Of a stretch of 64,000 bases of DNA, positions 1 through 13,100 are shown in pieces. The position numbers were made by a program, and so were the translations under genes. Location: assembly GCA_030704615.1 (NCBI GenBank), contig CM060734.1:31884042-31948041 (forward strand). The letters run 5' to 3'. Under the pieces are notes generated by a model. The model did not search any database and was not told where the DNA came from. It saw nothing but the letters and a program-made list of their open reading frames with translations. Position 1 is the first letter of the stretch. The number at the start of each line of letters is the position of its first letter. Source of the DNA: Takakia lepidozioides. Taxonomy: Eukaryota; Streptophyta; Takakiopsida; Takakiales; Takakiaceae.

Positions 1-3000
1 AATAGGAAAGAGCCACCTGAATTGAGAGTCCATTTTATTTGAAGTCGTGAGAAATAACTAAATGGGCTTTCACTTCCGCAAGCTTCATTTATCTTCGGAA
101 AGAACAAAATGTTGATGTTACTCTTCAACAATAATTTTGTAAAATATTTCTTCAGAATATTTGTTGAAATATCTTTCGTACTAGGTCAATTAATTTGTGG
201 CAGTAAATAATTCAACAAAATAGATGTATGCTTCATGTCGTAAGGCCCAATGAGAGTGCATACGCAATTAACAAACCCAGACGGCCAAATAGTTTAATAA
301 ACCCTAATAAGTTTGATGATTAATCACATGAATGAGAAAGGAGGAACCATGTGAAATATGCTAACCCCAACTGCAATAGTATGAGTACATATGTGGGAAC
401 CTAAACCTTGATTGCCATTGGGCAGAAGACCAAACAATGTTCAATGGTTTTCAATGAGCCAACAATATATAACGTTCCTATACAACAAAATCTGCTGATA
501 CTACTACAATTTATATTGAAAATCACATGAATGTTGCACTTAGCTATATTTGGTTTCAACGTTGTATGGCTATGGAACAATTTTCAGCAGGGTCTGAATT
601 GGACATTCACCTTTGATAAAAAAAAAAAAAACTTTGAAGTTTGTAGGATAAAACCAACTAACACATTGAAACCTCAAATCAGTCAGCTTTGTGTTTGACT
701 GGTTAAAAAATCTTAATGCTAACTCATATGATAGACATATGTATCTTCAAACTAACTCGTATGATATATAACCCACCATATATTTAAATTGTTTGAAACT
801 TCAATGACTACTCTAAAAACCTAAATTGTTTGGTGATGATTGAAATTTCAAAAAGATTGGGGTCATGCTACGTATATAGAAAAGATTTTTTGAAGGAAAT
901 GAATCACGCAGTTTATACACATGAAACACCAATACAAAGCGACTACCAACTAAAAATTCATTGCATTATCAAATTACCAATCTTGAAAAAATAATTGAAT
1001 GTTTATTGCTTGAAGATGAATTCAAATCTCTTAAATGCTGTTGTTTTTTTATATACTGACCAAAATTATATTCACAACTTGATTAGATTAGTGAGTGTAA
1101 AGGCTGATTCTAAATCTTGAAAATTTCATATGAAATTTATTGTAGCCAAAGTTTTTGCTACCTATTTGGAAGAACGGGACAAAATATCCAATTGTAATAG
1201 CTATGTTTGATGCTACAAATGTCTCATGTCTATTGATGTCATATGTCATTCACACTTATAACCATATACATTAAAGTAGTGTCAATTTGCATTTGCGTCA
1301 TATGACAAAAATTATATTTTCACTTTTTTTCTGCAGAAATCATTAGTTTCATGGCTTTAGTAAGTTTTGTAAGTTGCATTACAACATTAGTTGGTATACA
1401 ATGGGTTTCTTTTTGGTAAATAATTTGAGTTCTCAAACGTGTTCTTATTATTCCGATACACATGTAATAAACAATTGTTCATTATCAATCATGACAATTA
1501 CTTCAGCCAATGTCGCATTTGTTTGTTCAAAATATTGTACGTTATCAATGATAAACAAATGAGTTACAAAAGATTGGATTATCTCCACGGATTTGGGAGC
1601 TCAATACTCCACCTCATACAATAGCATGTTAACATTTGGAAAGCATTACAGAGCAACTACAATTGGGATTAACACTTTAACAGTCTCTCTTGACTTAGGT
1701 GTCTCATCAATTTTCCAGCATAAGTCCACAAATAGTGGTGGGGAGTTGGTACTTTAATTCTACATTGATTAGCATGTATCGTCCTCCCAATTTTAGGAGT
1801 CAAAGAATCAAGAATGGTGCCAGTGTGTACAGGTCAGATTACTAAGGCACTGTGCCTTAGTGATCTGACCTGCATCATGGTAGTGTTCTCTTTTTAAACT
1901 CTCTCATAGCGGAGATTATCTCCAATGTTGTTCATAAGCCGATCTAGTCGTCCATGAATTCATTTGTGCTGTTAATATCGTATTCAGAAGCCAGATTCAA
2001 GAGGACGATTTGGAGCGAGTAATGACATGTTTCAAAGACTAATGCGACCTCCCCGAACAGCTCACGGCATGATCAATTGTACGCAAATCCATATCCAAAA
2101 ACCTAAGCGTGCACATGGTGCTGATTATTTTCATAACAACTGTCCTATACTTCGTATCTTTTTTTTCAATTAAAGGTCGCAATCTCTTTGTCAATTGCAA
2201 TACAACCTCTCTGGTCACTCGAAAGTGTTTGATTCATCGCTCTTTTTCATATTGCGTTATAAATCTGTTTGAGTATCATGTCGTGCTTCTCGCTTTTATC
2301 CAGTCGCCTATTTCTTTACTCAGGGGTAATTCGAAATTGACAGACAACCTAAGGTGGTGCAGGATGAGAGAATTTTGGATTGCTTCAAACGCTATCTACT
2401 TCCAGACTCCGGCCAGAAATCTCTTATCACATCATATCTTTCTCAGCGTCATGGCACAACATGATTTGATCATGTGCTTACAAAAGTATAGTGATAGATT
2501 GTACAAAAAAAATCGCCTTGTTTGACCTCATGAGAGCTAATAGGAGCACGAAAAATACAAAAATAAAATGACATTACAGAACACCAAGACTCCAACTCCA
2601 AATGAGCAAAAATACATTAAAAAAAACACAAAAAACACAAAACGTAGCTCCAAATGAGTAGAAACAGTGAACACACTGAAATAAGGATACACAGAGTAAT
2701 CAGGAATGAGGAGCTACTTCACCTGTAGTGAACCATCAGCGATGCACAAGAGAAGAGTTCACACTTGAGCTTGCAACTTTATCTCAAGTTCATTAGTGAG
2801 ATAGTTGAGTCATGATAACTAGGTACCGATATCCACTAACTATTTTCAGGTATGAACAGAGTTAACTCTAGGATGTGATAAATAGTGAGTGATGATGGCT
2901 ATCACTCTCAATGAACCCTATTGCGAAGCCCATATCGACAATAGACAATGGCCAGGTATAAACATCCCATTATAATACCAATTTGGCCGGTTTATATAGA

Positions 3001-3300
3001 GAGCTTGGTGGGCCAATATGGCCCGGTAGGCCCAGATTTTATCAATCTATCACCACTCTCACAATAACCTATGTTCAACACATTTGGAATGTAATAAATA
3101 TTCACTGAAAATCCGATCCATTGTAAATTATTATTTTTCCCTCTCTCATTTAGGCACAATTATTGTAATTTATGATTGTTATTCAAGAAAGCTCTCAAGG
3201 GCTTCCTCCCCCCGTTTTTTTTTCTTTCCCTTTTCTAAAATATAATTTTTTTTTGTTGGAAAACAAATCCAAACATCTCAAAAAGTGATTGCATATCCAG
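1..3300. other. AT-rich intergenic DNA
   Basis: No convincing gene is visible. The reading frames here (the longest, at about 2109-2525, has 138 codons) have no recognisable motif and no splice context. The only structured item is the near-perfect palindrome at 1830-1872. The stretch lies upstream of the enkurin-domain gene, and its last few hundred bases may include that gene's promoter. Confidence 0.5.
1830..1872. repeat. 21-bp near-perfect palindrome
   Basis: The arm caggtcagattactaaggca plus c (1830-1850) is followed by one base and then by its reverse complement (1852-1872), with a single mismatch. The one-base spacer leaves no hairpin loop, which argues against a miRNA precursor. It could be a cruciform-prone site, the remnant of a foldback element, or a site for a dimeric protein. 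Confidence 0.75.
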
Positions 3301-3565
3301 TTTTGAATTAATTTCCGCCGACCCCTGTGGTAAAAGTAAGTTTGGGCGCGAGGACTGAGGGCCATGGCTCATTATGCGCGTCGGGAGCGGTTGGTCTGTG
3401 GATGAAAGGAAGTCTCTGTGGATGAAATTGTGACAGAGTTACCCTGCGTTTATTACTCTCTTTCTCTCTCGTGTGGTCGGCCCTTGGTTGGTTGATGGTT
3501 ACAGTGCCTGGAAATTGCTGCAGCAGAGCGAGGTCTCGGTAGAGTTATGTACAGGTGATGCAGAA

Positions 3566-6500
3566 ATGGCGGGAGACATAAGTGACACAGGCGAAGAGTG
3601 GTCCCGAACCGAGTGGGACGATGGGAGCAGGCTGGAGAGCGTCGAAGAGGGAGAGGAGAGGAGCAGCATTTGTGAAACCGATGAACAGTTTATGGGACAA
3701 AGAGGAGAAATCGGGGTACCAAATGTGAGGTGCATCCGACTTTGTTCGAAAGTCATATGGAATGACTACGTTGCATAGGACACGCATGCTCTTTGAACAA
3801 GTAAAACTCCTTTGAAATAAAAACTTACAATGCACTGCCTTTGTTGGAGGTTGCTGGATGATTCACCCAACTACATTGCAACAACATTTTATGTCCAGAT
3901 CGGTTACTTTAGGTTTTCCGAGTGTATAGAAAAAATGGGCAACGAAATGCTTTAGGTGGACAATCAGAAGTGATCCCATTAAGAGGGGGAGTACTCTCAA
4001 TATAGTAGTCATGGTGGTATTGCAAGCTACCCTTGTCCAAGCTGGCATTATTCTCCTTGTGAGCTGCACTTACCCCGAATCGAGTATCCTCCGGCCCGGT
4101 CTTGGTGACGTGGTGTTTTTTACTGGGATTCAGAATGGCCGTGAGGACGAGGACCATGAATTGTGGCGTCCATATGCAGTGTCACAGACTTATAATAGCT
4201 CACAGCTTGCGTACATATTAAACCCTCCCCCTGAAGAACCCAGGTACTGTCTTCTTGCTCCGGCCCCTATTTTCTCTGTTGGTCTTGCGTTTTTTGAGTA
4301 AGACCATGTCATCAAATTGAAGAGATGTATTAAAGTGGCAGGCATGATCACAATGCTTAGAGATGAGATGCGACAGAAACCAGGGCACCTGTAGAAGAAC
4401 TAGAGGTCAACGAACTTTAGACACAAGGGCTGATATACGGATTCATTGTTCCCTGCAAATGTGTGGTTATTGGAAGACCCCCCAGGATATGAACCCTTCC
4501 CAGAGCAGGTTCATTTTAATCTACTCTTACAACCACATGGAAACAAGAAACTTCAAACTCTCATGTCATAAAGAAGTAAGGTTTAATATTGCGTCACAAA
4601 ACCCATCAATGGTTTGATCCTCCTTGGGACCACAAGGAATTACCGAACTTCCAGCAGAGTAAAAACATTAGAGGGTACCATGTGATAGCGATGCCAGGCC
4701 CTGACTTGGCAGTTTAAGTCCCTGTAGCCACATTGTTCAGATTGAGTTTCCTACCGGGGTGGATTCGTGTTGTGTCTGACATGAACCCCTTTTCATGATT
4801 ATATTGAGCTGTTTAGGGTTAAAAATACTTCTCAGTCTGGATGAAGACACTGGTGTGGCAGGATGCTGAAGCCCAAAGTGAAGCGTGACTACTTGAAAGA
4901 GAACCGTATGGCCATTTCTGAAATGAGCACCTACCTCCATGCCCAGAAGCAGGTCTCTCTCTCTTTCTCTACAAGATCTGGGGTTGCTATTGGTGTCTCT
5001 CTGGCCATGGCCTTCAACTATGATGTCTGGAGTGCCTTGCCTCCTACCTGCGCTAGGCACTCTGCTTTCGGCATTTGAGTAGTCCTTGGTTCTATCTTGT
5101 CACCATTCCGAAGTATTTCTATGGTTCTGTTCTGTGTCCCTTGGGTTCTTGGGCCTCCCACAGATTTAATAAACTCCTTTCTTCCTTTCTTTCTCTTTAG
5201 TGCTGTCAATGGCCACAAGCCTACGGCAAACAACGTCTTATGAGTACATTTTTTTTCTCTTTAGTGCTGTCTTCATCTGGTATCAGTTCTTGTTCCATAG
5301 GCTCTCTTGGATTCCGGTGGATATATGAAGTTTCTTTCTTTCTGTCTTTTGGTTTTTTTGCAAAAATGGAGCAAAGCCCCAGAACAAACATTTCAAGAGC
5401 TCTTTGTCACACTGCCTCTCTGCCCCTCTCCATGAACAGGGACAGACGGATTCTTGTATCAATAACTACAGTCTGAATGAAATGTCTGGTGCAGCGACAG
5501 CAGAGGATAGAAAGCCAAGGACCAGAGGACTGGCTGTGCAAGAGGCAGGACTGCTCTAAACTCACAGAAGTAAGTATGTGCTTTAGCTGGTTGATAACCA
5601 CAAAGCGAACTGCCAGCGTACTCAGTTAGTGTTCACCCAGTGAGTCTTATGGCAGCTAGCTTGACTGCAGTAAGGCAACCTCCTACATAGCTGTTTGGAC
5701 TCTAACCATTGATCATCTATGTCTATTGTCTCTGGAGTACTTGAAGGGAGGTTATGTATCTCTTTAGCTTTCAAATATCTCTCCAACTGTTTCGTGTCCT
5801 GCCTCCCTCCCCTTCTCACATGAAAGTCCCATTCAGAGAAAGATAAAGAGCAACACAAATAGTGTTGCAATGAACATGGATGCCATGAAGCAAGTTACAA
5901 CTCCAGACGCCGAACCAGATCAAGATTGTGGTACCCACTATGATACTCCTGGCAAAGTGCCTCCCTAGTAAGATTGACCCTCAAGTTTCTTTCTTTAGGT
6001 TGTTATTGGCACAATGCAAATACCGTGTATGGGTTCAAGCTACAAGAAGATTGACTTCATTAATTACAACCTGCCACAGCATCTGCACCTTTCTAGTAAA
6101 CCTGAATTAGGAAAAAAGTGGCACTTGCAGGCATAAATGAGTAGTGATGTCTTGAGACCTCAATTGGACTTTTTGGGCGGGTACTGGATTGGCTTGTAAA
6201 GTAAAGCCATCCATGCAAATATTAATTGTGAAACACGGTGGCTGCTGGAAAAACACTATCGAGTGTGGGAATGTTGATGGTGAGACTGACTTGTTCATCA
6301 CTCTCATGCTTGCAGCATCCTCGAGGGGAAAGGCAAGTTGGCACAGAACATTAAGCAGAGGCAAGCTTTCATTCCCTCTCTACATTGCCCCCTTTCCTGT
6401 CTCTATGATTGGGCTGTGAACTGGCGGTGGGAGTTCATGTCCCTATCATAGTTCCATGCTCCCTGCAAAAGAGCTGCAGTGTGGGATCCCTTGGGCAATA

Positions 6501-8777
6501 CACCTGGTACTGTATTGCCCTCTGAAAGCAAGAATAAAAATGAAGGCTTAAATGCTGTATGCAGATTTAACAGAAATAATTTCACTTGCCTTTCAGTCTT
6601 GCTTCTCTTCCTGTGATTGCTACATACTTGGAATCACAAGCTCAATGATGTGGACACAGTTATAGTTTTTGATGATTCCACTTGCCAGGTTTGATTTTCC
6701 ATTTGTCTGAAACCACTCAGACTGAGCTCACTGTAAGAGTGCGCATTTTGACAGCCCTGGGAGAGAACTGCATGATATTGTCATCCTACAGGAATGTGTG
6801 TTGTCTTGTGGGCTCAAACTATGGCATCTCTGTTAGGGAAGAGTACCATTAGATTGCTCTCTTGATGTAAAGGATAAATATCATGATGTGTACTTAGGGC
6901 GAGAAATGGGGAAATGTGCTAGATCAAGTGTGTATAAACCAAAATCCTTGATCTCAGCTTTACAACTCGAGAGATGCTGACCATCTGGGCCTTGTAGTTC
7001 TATGTCTCATATGCCTGTGGTTGTAAAATAAATATCTTCTCTCTCTTTTGCTTGCAGATGATAAAATTCTTTCTTCTTTGTTTCTCTTTGTTTTATTTTG
7101 GCGAGGGAACGGAGAAACACCACATATCAGAGTTTATAGACCTAAAACTGTGATCACAACTTTGGCAAGGCAAGAACTCCTGTACCTGGAAAGACCAGCA
7201 GGCTTTAAAGAAAAAGAAATTGACGATTTCTGGCATGAGGCCCAATGGACACATTTAACAACAATCTGCAGAGAAATGCACCAACTGCATAGACACCAGA
7301 GGAAGCAATATAAGATCTTTTTTATTAGAGTTCCAAAGCTTCTATTCAAACTGCAGAAGCGTAGAGGGTGACATTTGGGCAGTGTCAAGTGATTGGCTTT
7401 GTTACCTTCCAAAAATTCTTATGATATTGATCTGTTACTTTGTTTCCATGTATGTGAGTCATTATTTGAATTGAACAGACACACAGAAATGGAGAGTGAA
7501 AAGTGTTTGCCTGGCAATGTGCTGATGGCTGAGAGTGTGCGGCAGGCGGCCCGGTTGTCCCTTGAACAAAGTATCCTCTCTGACCTTTTTTCCCTACGTG
7601 GATTCTCCTCCCATGGACAGGGGAGGTGAAAAACAAATCAGGGAGTACTAAACCTCATTCGTTGGGTATTTCCGAAGTTTTACGAGGATTGAGGTGAAGA
7701 GCCAAAATATTGAGGACAGGGAGCAACCTTTTTGGTGGGATGAAGTGCAACAATGATAAAGCTGCTTTCAATAGGGCTAGCTGCAGTGTGACTGGCATTG
7801 CAACCAGTTGTGTGTGTCACAACACAAAGGGAGAGGTAAAGGATTTAGTGGCAATGCTGGAATTCACATCTGGATTTACGGTAGGATTGTGTAAATGGCA
7901 GCCCTTACAATCAAATATGCAACTCTGAGTGCAATTGTCATCACGTGTGAGCACTTTTGAGTGAGCAGCTGAGTCGTTCTGAGGTTAGTTTCATGCTCAG
8001 GCAGACTAATGCACAACCGGCTCTGGGGGTATCATGTCATTCTACATTCTTGCAAATGTTCAGGAGGTGTTCAATTAGTTCACTCACACCAGTAGAGGAC
8101 AGTTCCTCATTTCGCTCTCATGTATGTGTTTCAAGTGAGGCTTCAGCTGTTGTTAAACTGTGTACAGATTGCCTTCAATTTGAAGGCCACCTAGACATAA
8201 TTTACTGGAACCGACAGGTGTGATTAGAAATAGCGATCTATCATTCAGCAAACCAATGAATGAAATGCAGTGGGCCGATGTGGTTTTAGTGAGATGTCCA
8301 CTTGCAACCCAATACCAAAGGTGTGTTTCAGTAAAACATTGAACTGTGATAATTGAGATTGTCACCGGAATGAAGGTGGTATATCCCACGGGGTCTGTGG
8401 CCGAGGTCAAGACCACAAAGGCAGAGTCATCTTAGTAATCCTTAGCAACCGACTCTTTTGTCTGCTGTTATCTGAATGCTCCTTGACATTCATATGGTGC
8501 AGACCAGGCGGAGCTCATATACAGGCTGCAGTCATTTCCATTGGTTGTTGAGACTCCGAGGCTTGTGAAATCAAAGTCAGCTGTAGAGCAGAAGCTGAGG
8601 GAAACTGAGAAAGCTCTTCACCGGTACTCTCAATCCAACGTTCACATTGCTGTGCCCTCGAAGACTTCAAGCAGAGGAAGCCGAAACTCCACAGCTCTTT
8701 CAAGCCCCACAATTAACCTGATTAAAGCATGCATCAGCACTCCAGAAACACTGGAAAATGCTCTTCAATGCTTGTGA
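3566..8777 (+). CDS. ENKD1-like: Enkurin-domain protein, ENKD1-like (about 8 exons)
   Basis: I rebuilt the gene from splice sites and reading phase. Exons: 3566-3724 and 4206-4243 (both tentative), 4862-4952, 5495-5569, 5837-5967, 6316-6360, 7479-7570 and 8503-8777 (stop). All joins keep frame and give about 301 residues; animal ENKD1 is of similar length. The C-terminal ~100 residues follow the enkurin-domain pattern: GKVPPY at the exon 5/6 join, then CLPGNVLM, then LEQNQAELIYRLQSFPLVVE, then a charged helix ending near ALHRYSQSNVHI. Upstream, KRDYLKENRMAISEMS resembles the N-terminal motif of ENKD1 proteins. The sixth intron has a GC donor (AG|GCAAGC). Enkurin proteins bind microtubules, axonemes or centrosomes; in a plant this points to sperm flagella. 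The family call rests on motif order recalled from the family, not on a search. The first two exons and the start codon are the weakest part. Confidence 0.68.
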
Positions 8778-9540
8778 AGAAGAAGAAGGGCCATATTTGC
8801 CATGCATGCTTGCTCGACTGACAAGATATCTTGAAGGCCGAACGATTGTAATCAGCATGTCATCCAAGCTCACCCCCTCTTCATTTTAGGGGGAGCAATT
8901 TGACCTTCCACGCTAACTTCCCAGCCCTTGAAATCCATCAGTTGCTAAACAATGTTCTTTGTAACAATATTCTTTGATGGAGAACTGGGTTTTGCTGCTA
9001 AACTCATCTCTCTTCTATCCAGTGTCTCTCAAGTTTATGGGCTCTGTACCTATTCTCCTACTCTCTGCGCCGTTAGATCTGATTTGGATGGCTGTCGGAA
9101 TCCACGGCCTCAGTCCATGCCACGTTCCCAGGTGCAAGACCTACATCTGACCTACTTCCCCGCCTAACTACTAATAACTAACTGCCTATCGCCACCTACT
9201 CGTGAAAACGGATTCCACTCTTACTCTTGCTAATTGGGCTTTCATCTTTTTACAGGCCGTCAATTAAGTTAACATCCTTTTTAATTTGGGCAGCCTTCTG
9301 TATTTTAGGGTTGGGAATCTTTAATTCCTCGGTCTTAACTTAGAACATTTTAATTTCTCACCGACACTGACGGCCACGATCTTCGCCGAAAACGTCAGAA
9401 CCGGTGCCCTGGAGAAGGATGAATGTCCTTCTTCCATCCACCAAACGCTGACGTCCATCCATGAGCGCCAAGCCCTAAGTAAATGCGCATGCAAGGATCA
9501 TTTGTGGGGGGTACTTGTTGATACGTGTAGCCTCATTATC
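8778..9540. other. 3' flank of the enkurin gene
   Basis: This is presumably 3' UTR and intergenic DNA. A short frame at 8952-9167 has no recognisable domain. I see no RNA gene or repeat here. Confidence 0.4.
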
Positions 9541-9544
9541 GTAG

Positions 9545-9710
9545 TACACTAAATCATCGGCTGTGCGTACTAAATAGTCACTAAACTATTGTGTGTAGTA
9601 ATGAGGCAGTAACCCTCGCGTGTGTGCACTAATCAGTTACTAAACTATCTTGTTTGTACTAATGAGCCACTAAACCATCGCGTGCATGCACTAATCAGCC
9701 ACTAAACTAA
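9545..9710. repeat. Degenerate ~32-bp tandem repeat
   Basis: About five diverged units contain the words 'cactaaac' and 'gtactaatgag' at roughly 32-base spacing, for example cactaaactatt, ttactaaactatct and cactaaaccatcg. No coding content is apparent. Confidence 0.65.
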
Positions 9711-10160
9711 CCCTAACTGCGACACCCGAAGAGCAGTGAAGGGGTTAGCGGGTGAACAGCGGCACGCTCAGAGGTGGTTCGAGCCTAACCTCCGTGTATT
9801 ACGGCGAGTTTTGGCTGTTCACTGGTCAGTTTCGCCGTGCTTGCACGTGTGAACCGGCTACGCCGCTTTTCTAGTGGCTGGCGGGCTTGGCCTGCCGGTT
9901 AGACAAGCTCCCCGAGTCCCCGGGGGTGGGGTGGGCGTACCACCCGCTGGACCCCTAATCGTCTGCCAATCTATGAAAATAACAAATAAAAAATAAAATC
10001 TAGAAAGTATAACAAGGAATTGTGGGATCAAATCCTGGTACCTTGTGGTGTGGTGTATGGTTGTGGTATACGTCAGTGTTGGTCTGTTATCATATGATTT
10101 TTCACATCTGAGTCGGGTCTAACTGAAGTGCTTTAAGAGGAAAATGATTTTGATACTAAG
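9711..10160. other. GC-rich block, then featureless DNA
   Basis: The part at 9715-9960 is markedly richer in G+C than its surroundings and contains a B-box-like ggttcgagcc near 9778. No A box or cloverleaf stems pair with it, so no tRNA is called. It could be a decayed SINE or a mobile-element end. The part at 9961-10160 shows nothing recognisable. Confidence 0.35.
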
Positions 10161-10166
10161 CAAAAA

Positions 10167-10242
10167 GTGGACACCATTGTGACACCAATGAACCCAGAAC
10201 CACTGTCGAGGTGGTATGTGCCCATTACCACTTGGCTAACAT
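10167..10242 (-). mobile_element. tRNA-derived SINE, family A (partial)
   Basis: This is a partial copy of the family described at 59203-59340. On the minus strand it reads an A-box-like 'agccaagtggtaat', then 'cataccacctcgacag', then a B-box-like segment ending 'gggttcattgg', then 'tgtcacaatggtgtcca'. It lacks the ATT-rich tail. Confidence 0.6.
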
Positions 10243-10556
10243 ATTCTTTCAGGTCATATTTGTAGACGTTGATGAGGTTCTACAATCTTAAGTTTTTCAA
10301 ATGATTATGAGTATGAACATGTTAAGAGCACATTGAGAAAAAAAATCAGGCCAAATAAAATAAAAATAAAAATAAAATAAAAATAAAAAAGAGCCATTTT
10401 ACATGCCCGTTCACCCATGTCCGTTGAATGATGTCACCATTGTCACTGGTACCATATGTACCTTTTGACCACCTTCTAGGGGAAAGGGCATTGCTTGAAT
10501 GTTAGGACGTTAGGACCCTTGGAGCTGCTTTGTAGTGTAGGTGTTTTTTTTTTGTT

Positions 10557-10576
10557 GGGGGGGGGGGGGGGGGGGG
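10557..10576. repeat. 20-base poly-G tract
   Basis: An uninterrupted run of 20 G directly follows a T run and 'ttgtt'. It is one of three long poly-G tracts in the window; see also 24012-24039 and 42467-42500. Confidence 0.9.
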
Positions 10577-10959
10577 TTGTGGGGTGAAAGTATCTTTTCT
10601 CTCTCAAATTAAAACCATAGGATTTGAGAACCATAATAATAATACAAGACGGCATAAAACCTTGTCGGTTCGTTGTTACATCAACAGTCTTTACAGTGCA
10701 TGTAATAAGCAAGGGGACTACAGACCTCACCCGTGGTTCAGTAGTAACTGGTACGCCACTTATTTACAGTACATCCCTCAAGTCATGTCGTGCGGATCAG
10801 CACACAGCACCAAGCAACCCTTCCGCCCCAAGTAAACCACCGTCTTCCAAAATCCTTCCATCTCCTTGTCTGCACACTCCTCTGGTCCTTGCCTGAGCTC
10901 CCACTTTGGGCTATACCTTGCGAATCACCTCAGTTCTAGAACCTTCCCTAGCATTCCTT

Positions 10960-11160
10960 GGCATGGATTCCATGTGGGCCCCGCATGCTATAGCCACTTT
11001 CAAAGGGCATGCAATAGCCATGTGGGCCCAGTGCAAATAGCCAGGCTAGTTGAGCTGAGTCAGCTTGCTAGATGTTGCATGCAATAGCCATGTGCGCCCC
11101 ACATGCAATAGCCACTTTGAAGGGGCATGCAATGGCCATGTGGGCCCAATGCACGCTGCC
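10960..11160. repeat. Imperfect repeat of 'gcatgcaatagccatgtgg'
   Basis: Variants of gcatgcaatagccatgtggg and 'atagccacttt(c/g)aa' recur four or more times at irregular spacing. It reads as a short complex tandem repeat and is not coding. Confidence 0.6.
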
Positions 11161-11233
11161 ACTTCTATTCGGACAGCGTCGGCTCGCCTCTAGCTGATTT
11201 GATTTTTCAGGCGTTTGGGGTACATATTGGCTT

Positions 11234-11335
11234 TAATAATAATATATGACCCCTCCAGCAGGAAGCGTAAATTATGGTGTCACTTGACCCCAAAGGGCTA
11301 CTGCCTTCCAACAAGAAGGTGATATTGGCTTTATA
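11234..11335 (-). mobile_element. SINE family A, tail half
   Basis: This copy begins on the plus strand with the family's ATT-rich end (taataataatatatgac) and continues with 'aagcgtaaattatggtgtca' and a pair of short self-complementary words near 11310-11325. The tRNA-like head is missing or unrecognisable. The same internal segment occurs at about 60795-60960. Confidence 0.55.
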
Positions 11336-11339
11336 CTAG

Positions 11340-13100
11340 GGACCAAGACCCAGAAAGTTAGGAATGACATGGCATCTAGGTGGGCCTTGAGAGATTGTTG
11401 GTCTAGGAACCCATGTAGTTTGGAAAACCAATTTCTGGACCCTGGACCAAGTATAGAAACATTAAAATATTTTTCTCAAATAATCGTGATTGTTTGTTGG
11501 CTCCTCTTTAGAATAAAAAGAGACTACGCATATCAAAAGTGGCTAAGCCCCTTTTGCGCCTTCCCTAGGCGTCACCTCTCTCCTTTGTTGAGAACTACTT
11601 CATGAAGTGCCTCCAGATAACACCCTGGGGTAACATCTCTCTTATTGAACAATTTATGGAGAATACATGGATGAAACCTCAAGTTTACTATGGATGAAAG
11701 TAAATTTTGCTATTCACAAAGAGGAGCCATACGCGACTAGCCACTTGTTAGAATCAATCTGGAATGCTGAGTGGGAAAGATGAAGGTGATGGAAGGTCAT
11801 ACGCCTCATTTCCAGCTTCTTGGTCTTGGTCCAGTGGTCCCATGGCCTTTACACACACCCACTTTTTTGCCTAGGATATTTATATTTTAATATGCATATG
11901 GGGACCAATATCAGGACCTATTTGAAGCAAATTGGTCTGGAAGTTTCTTGGTCTTGTAGAGTGGCCCTTAAGTCAATACCCTTACTAAGGACCATGCACA
12001 AGGTATCGAGTATCGACCAATGTTGGGCGGGTCCACTATGGCCACCACTTGCTCTGTCAAAAACTTATAGTATTACTAGACTTAGATACTTATTTACCCC
12101 CAACATGCCCTCGCTTGCCACCTTGTCTCTCCTTGATCAAGGGATTTTTTGTATCTGTGCAACTGAATTTATTTTCCTTGGGAGACCAGGTAGGCTTAGA
12201 AATTGAAGGCACAACTACCACTTTGTTTATACCTGGATTGGTAACCAGCTGGTATTACATTTGGAATACCAGTCCAGTTAATAACCATCTGCAAATACAA
12301 AATCTTCTACAGACGGAGGTTAAAATTTTGTGAATATGGAACTGGCTGGTATTGAGAAGTAAAAATATCTCAATACAAGTGTATTAAAAAGAGTAATACC
12401 CACCCAACACTACAATGTTGACCGCGAGTAGACACTCTTGTAATCTCATGGGGCCATGACCCCCTGAGATGCACAAGACTTCACATATTGGACATTTTAG
12501 TGACCATTCAGGTTGGTTTAAACTTATTTTCTTATAATATTCTTAGGGTTGGCAACCCCCTGCAGCCGTCAACAATGGTGCAAGGCAACATCCAGGTAGA
12601 GTGCATTTTGAAACATTGACAGGGGGAAGATAGAAAGCATATTGAGGGTGAGCATGTAAAGAGGCTCTAATAACACTTGTACCAGGAGGGTAGGTTTGTT
12701 AACACTTAATTAGGGTTAGTCCATGCAGGGAACATTGAGAGGGGACTATAAAGAGCAGTACTGGTGAGTGGCCGCACACTAGTAAAATACTGCTGCAAAT
12801 CATCACTCATGCTCGCCCATCCCTGCCATCATTTTTACTAACTTACTCTGCCCACATTGGACCGCCAAATTCCCTCCATATCTCATAAAATAAGTGTAAT
12901 CGAATAGAATAATCCCGCATTTATGATTTTTAAAAAACATCCCGCATTTTTCAGGACACACTTTCACATCATCATTTCAAAGGACCCTTCTCTCAAAAAT
13001 AAAAATAAAAGAAAAAGATTGCAGTGGGGTGCAAAATGATGGATATTATGGAATATGCAGCAGTGCAGTAAGTGGAAGTAATAACAGCGGTACTTTGGGG
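11340..13100. other. Intergenic DNA, no gene recognised
   Basis: Two overlapping frames (11820-12206 and 12049-12333) are open but match no domain I know and have no start or splice context. The Pol-like look of the region is too weak to call a retroelement. Confidence 0.4.

Noticed and set aside
2109..2525. 138-codon frame in AT-rich DNA
   Set aside because: No recognisable domain and no gene context.
9715..9965. GC-rich block with ggttcgagcc as a SINE or RNA gene
   Set aside because: No A box at proper spacing and no consistent fold.
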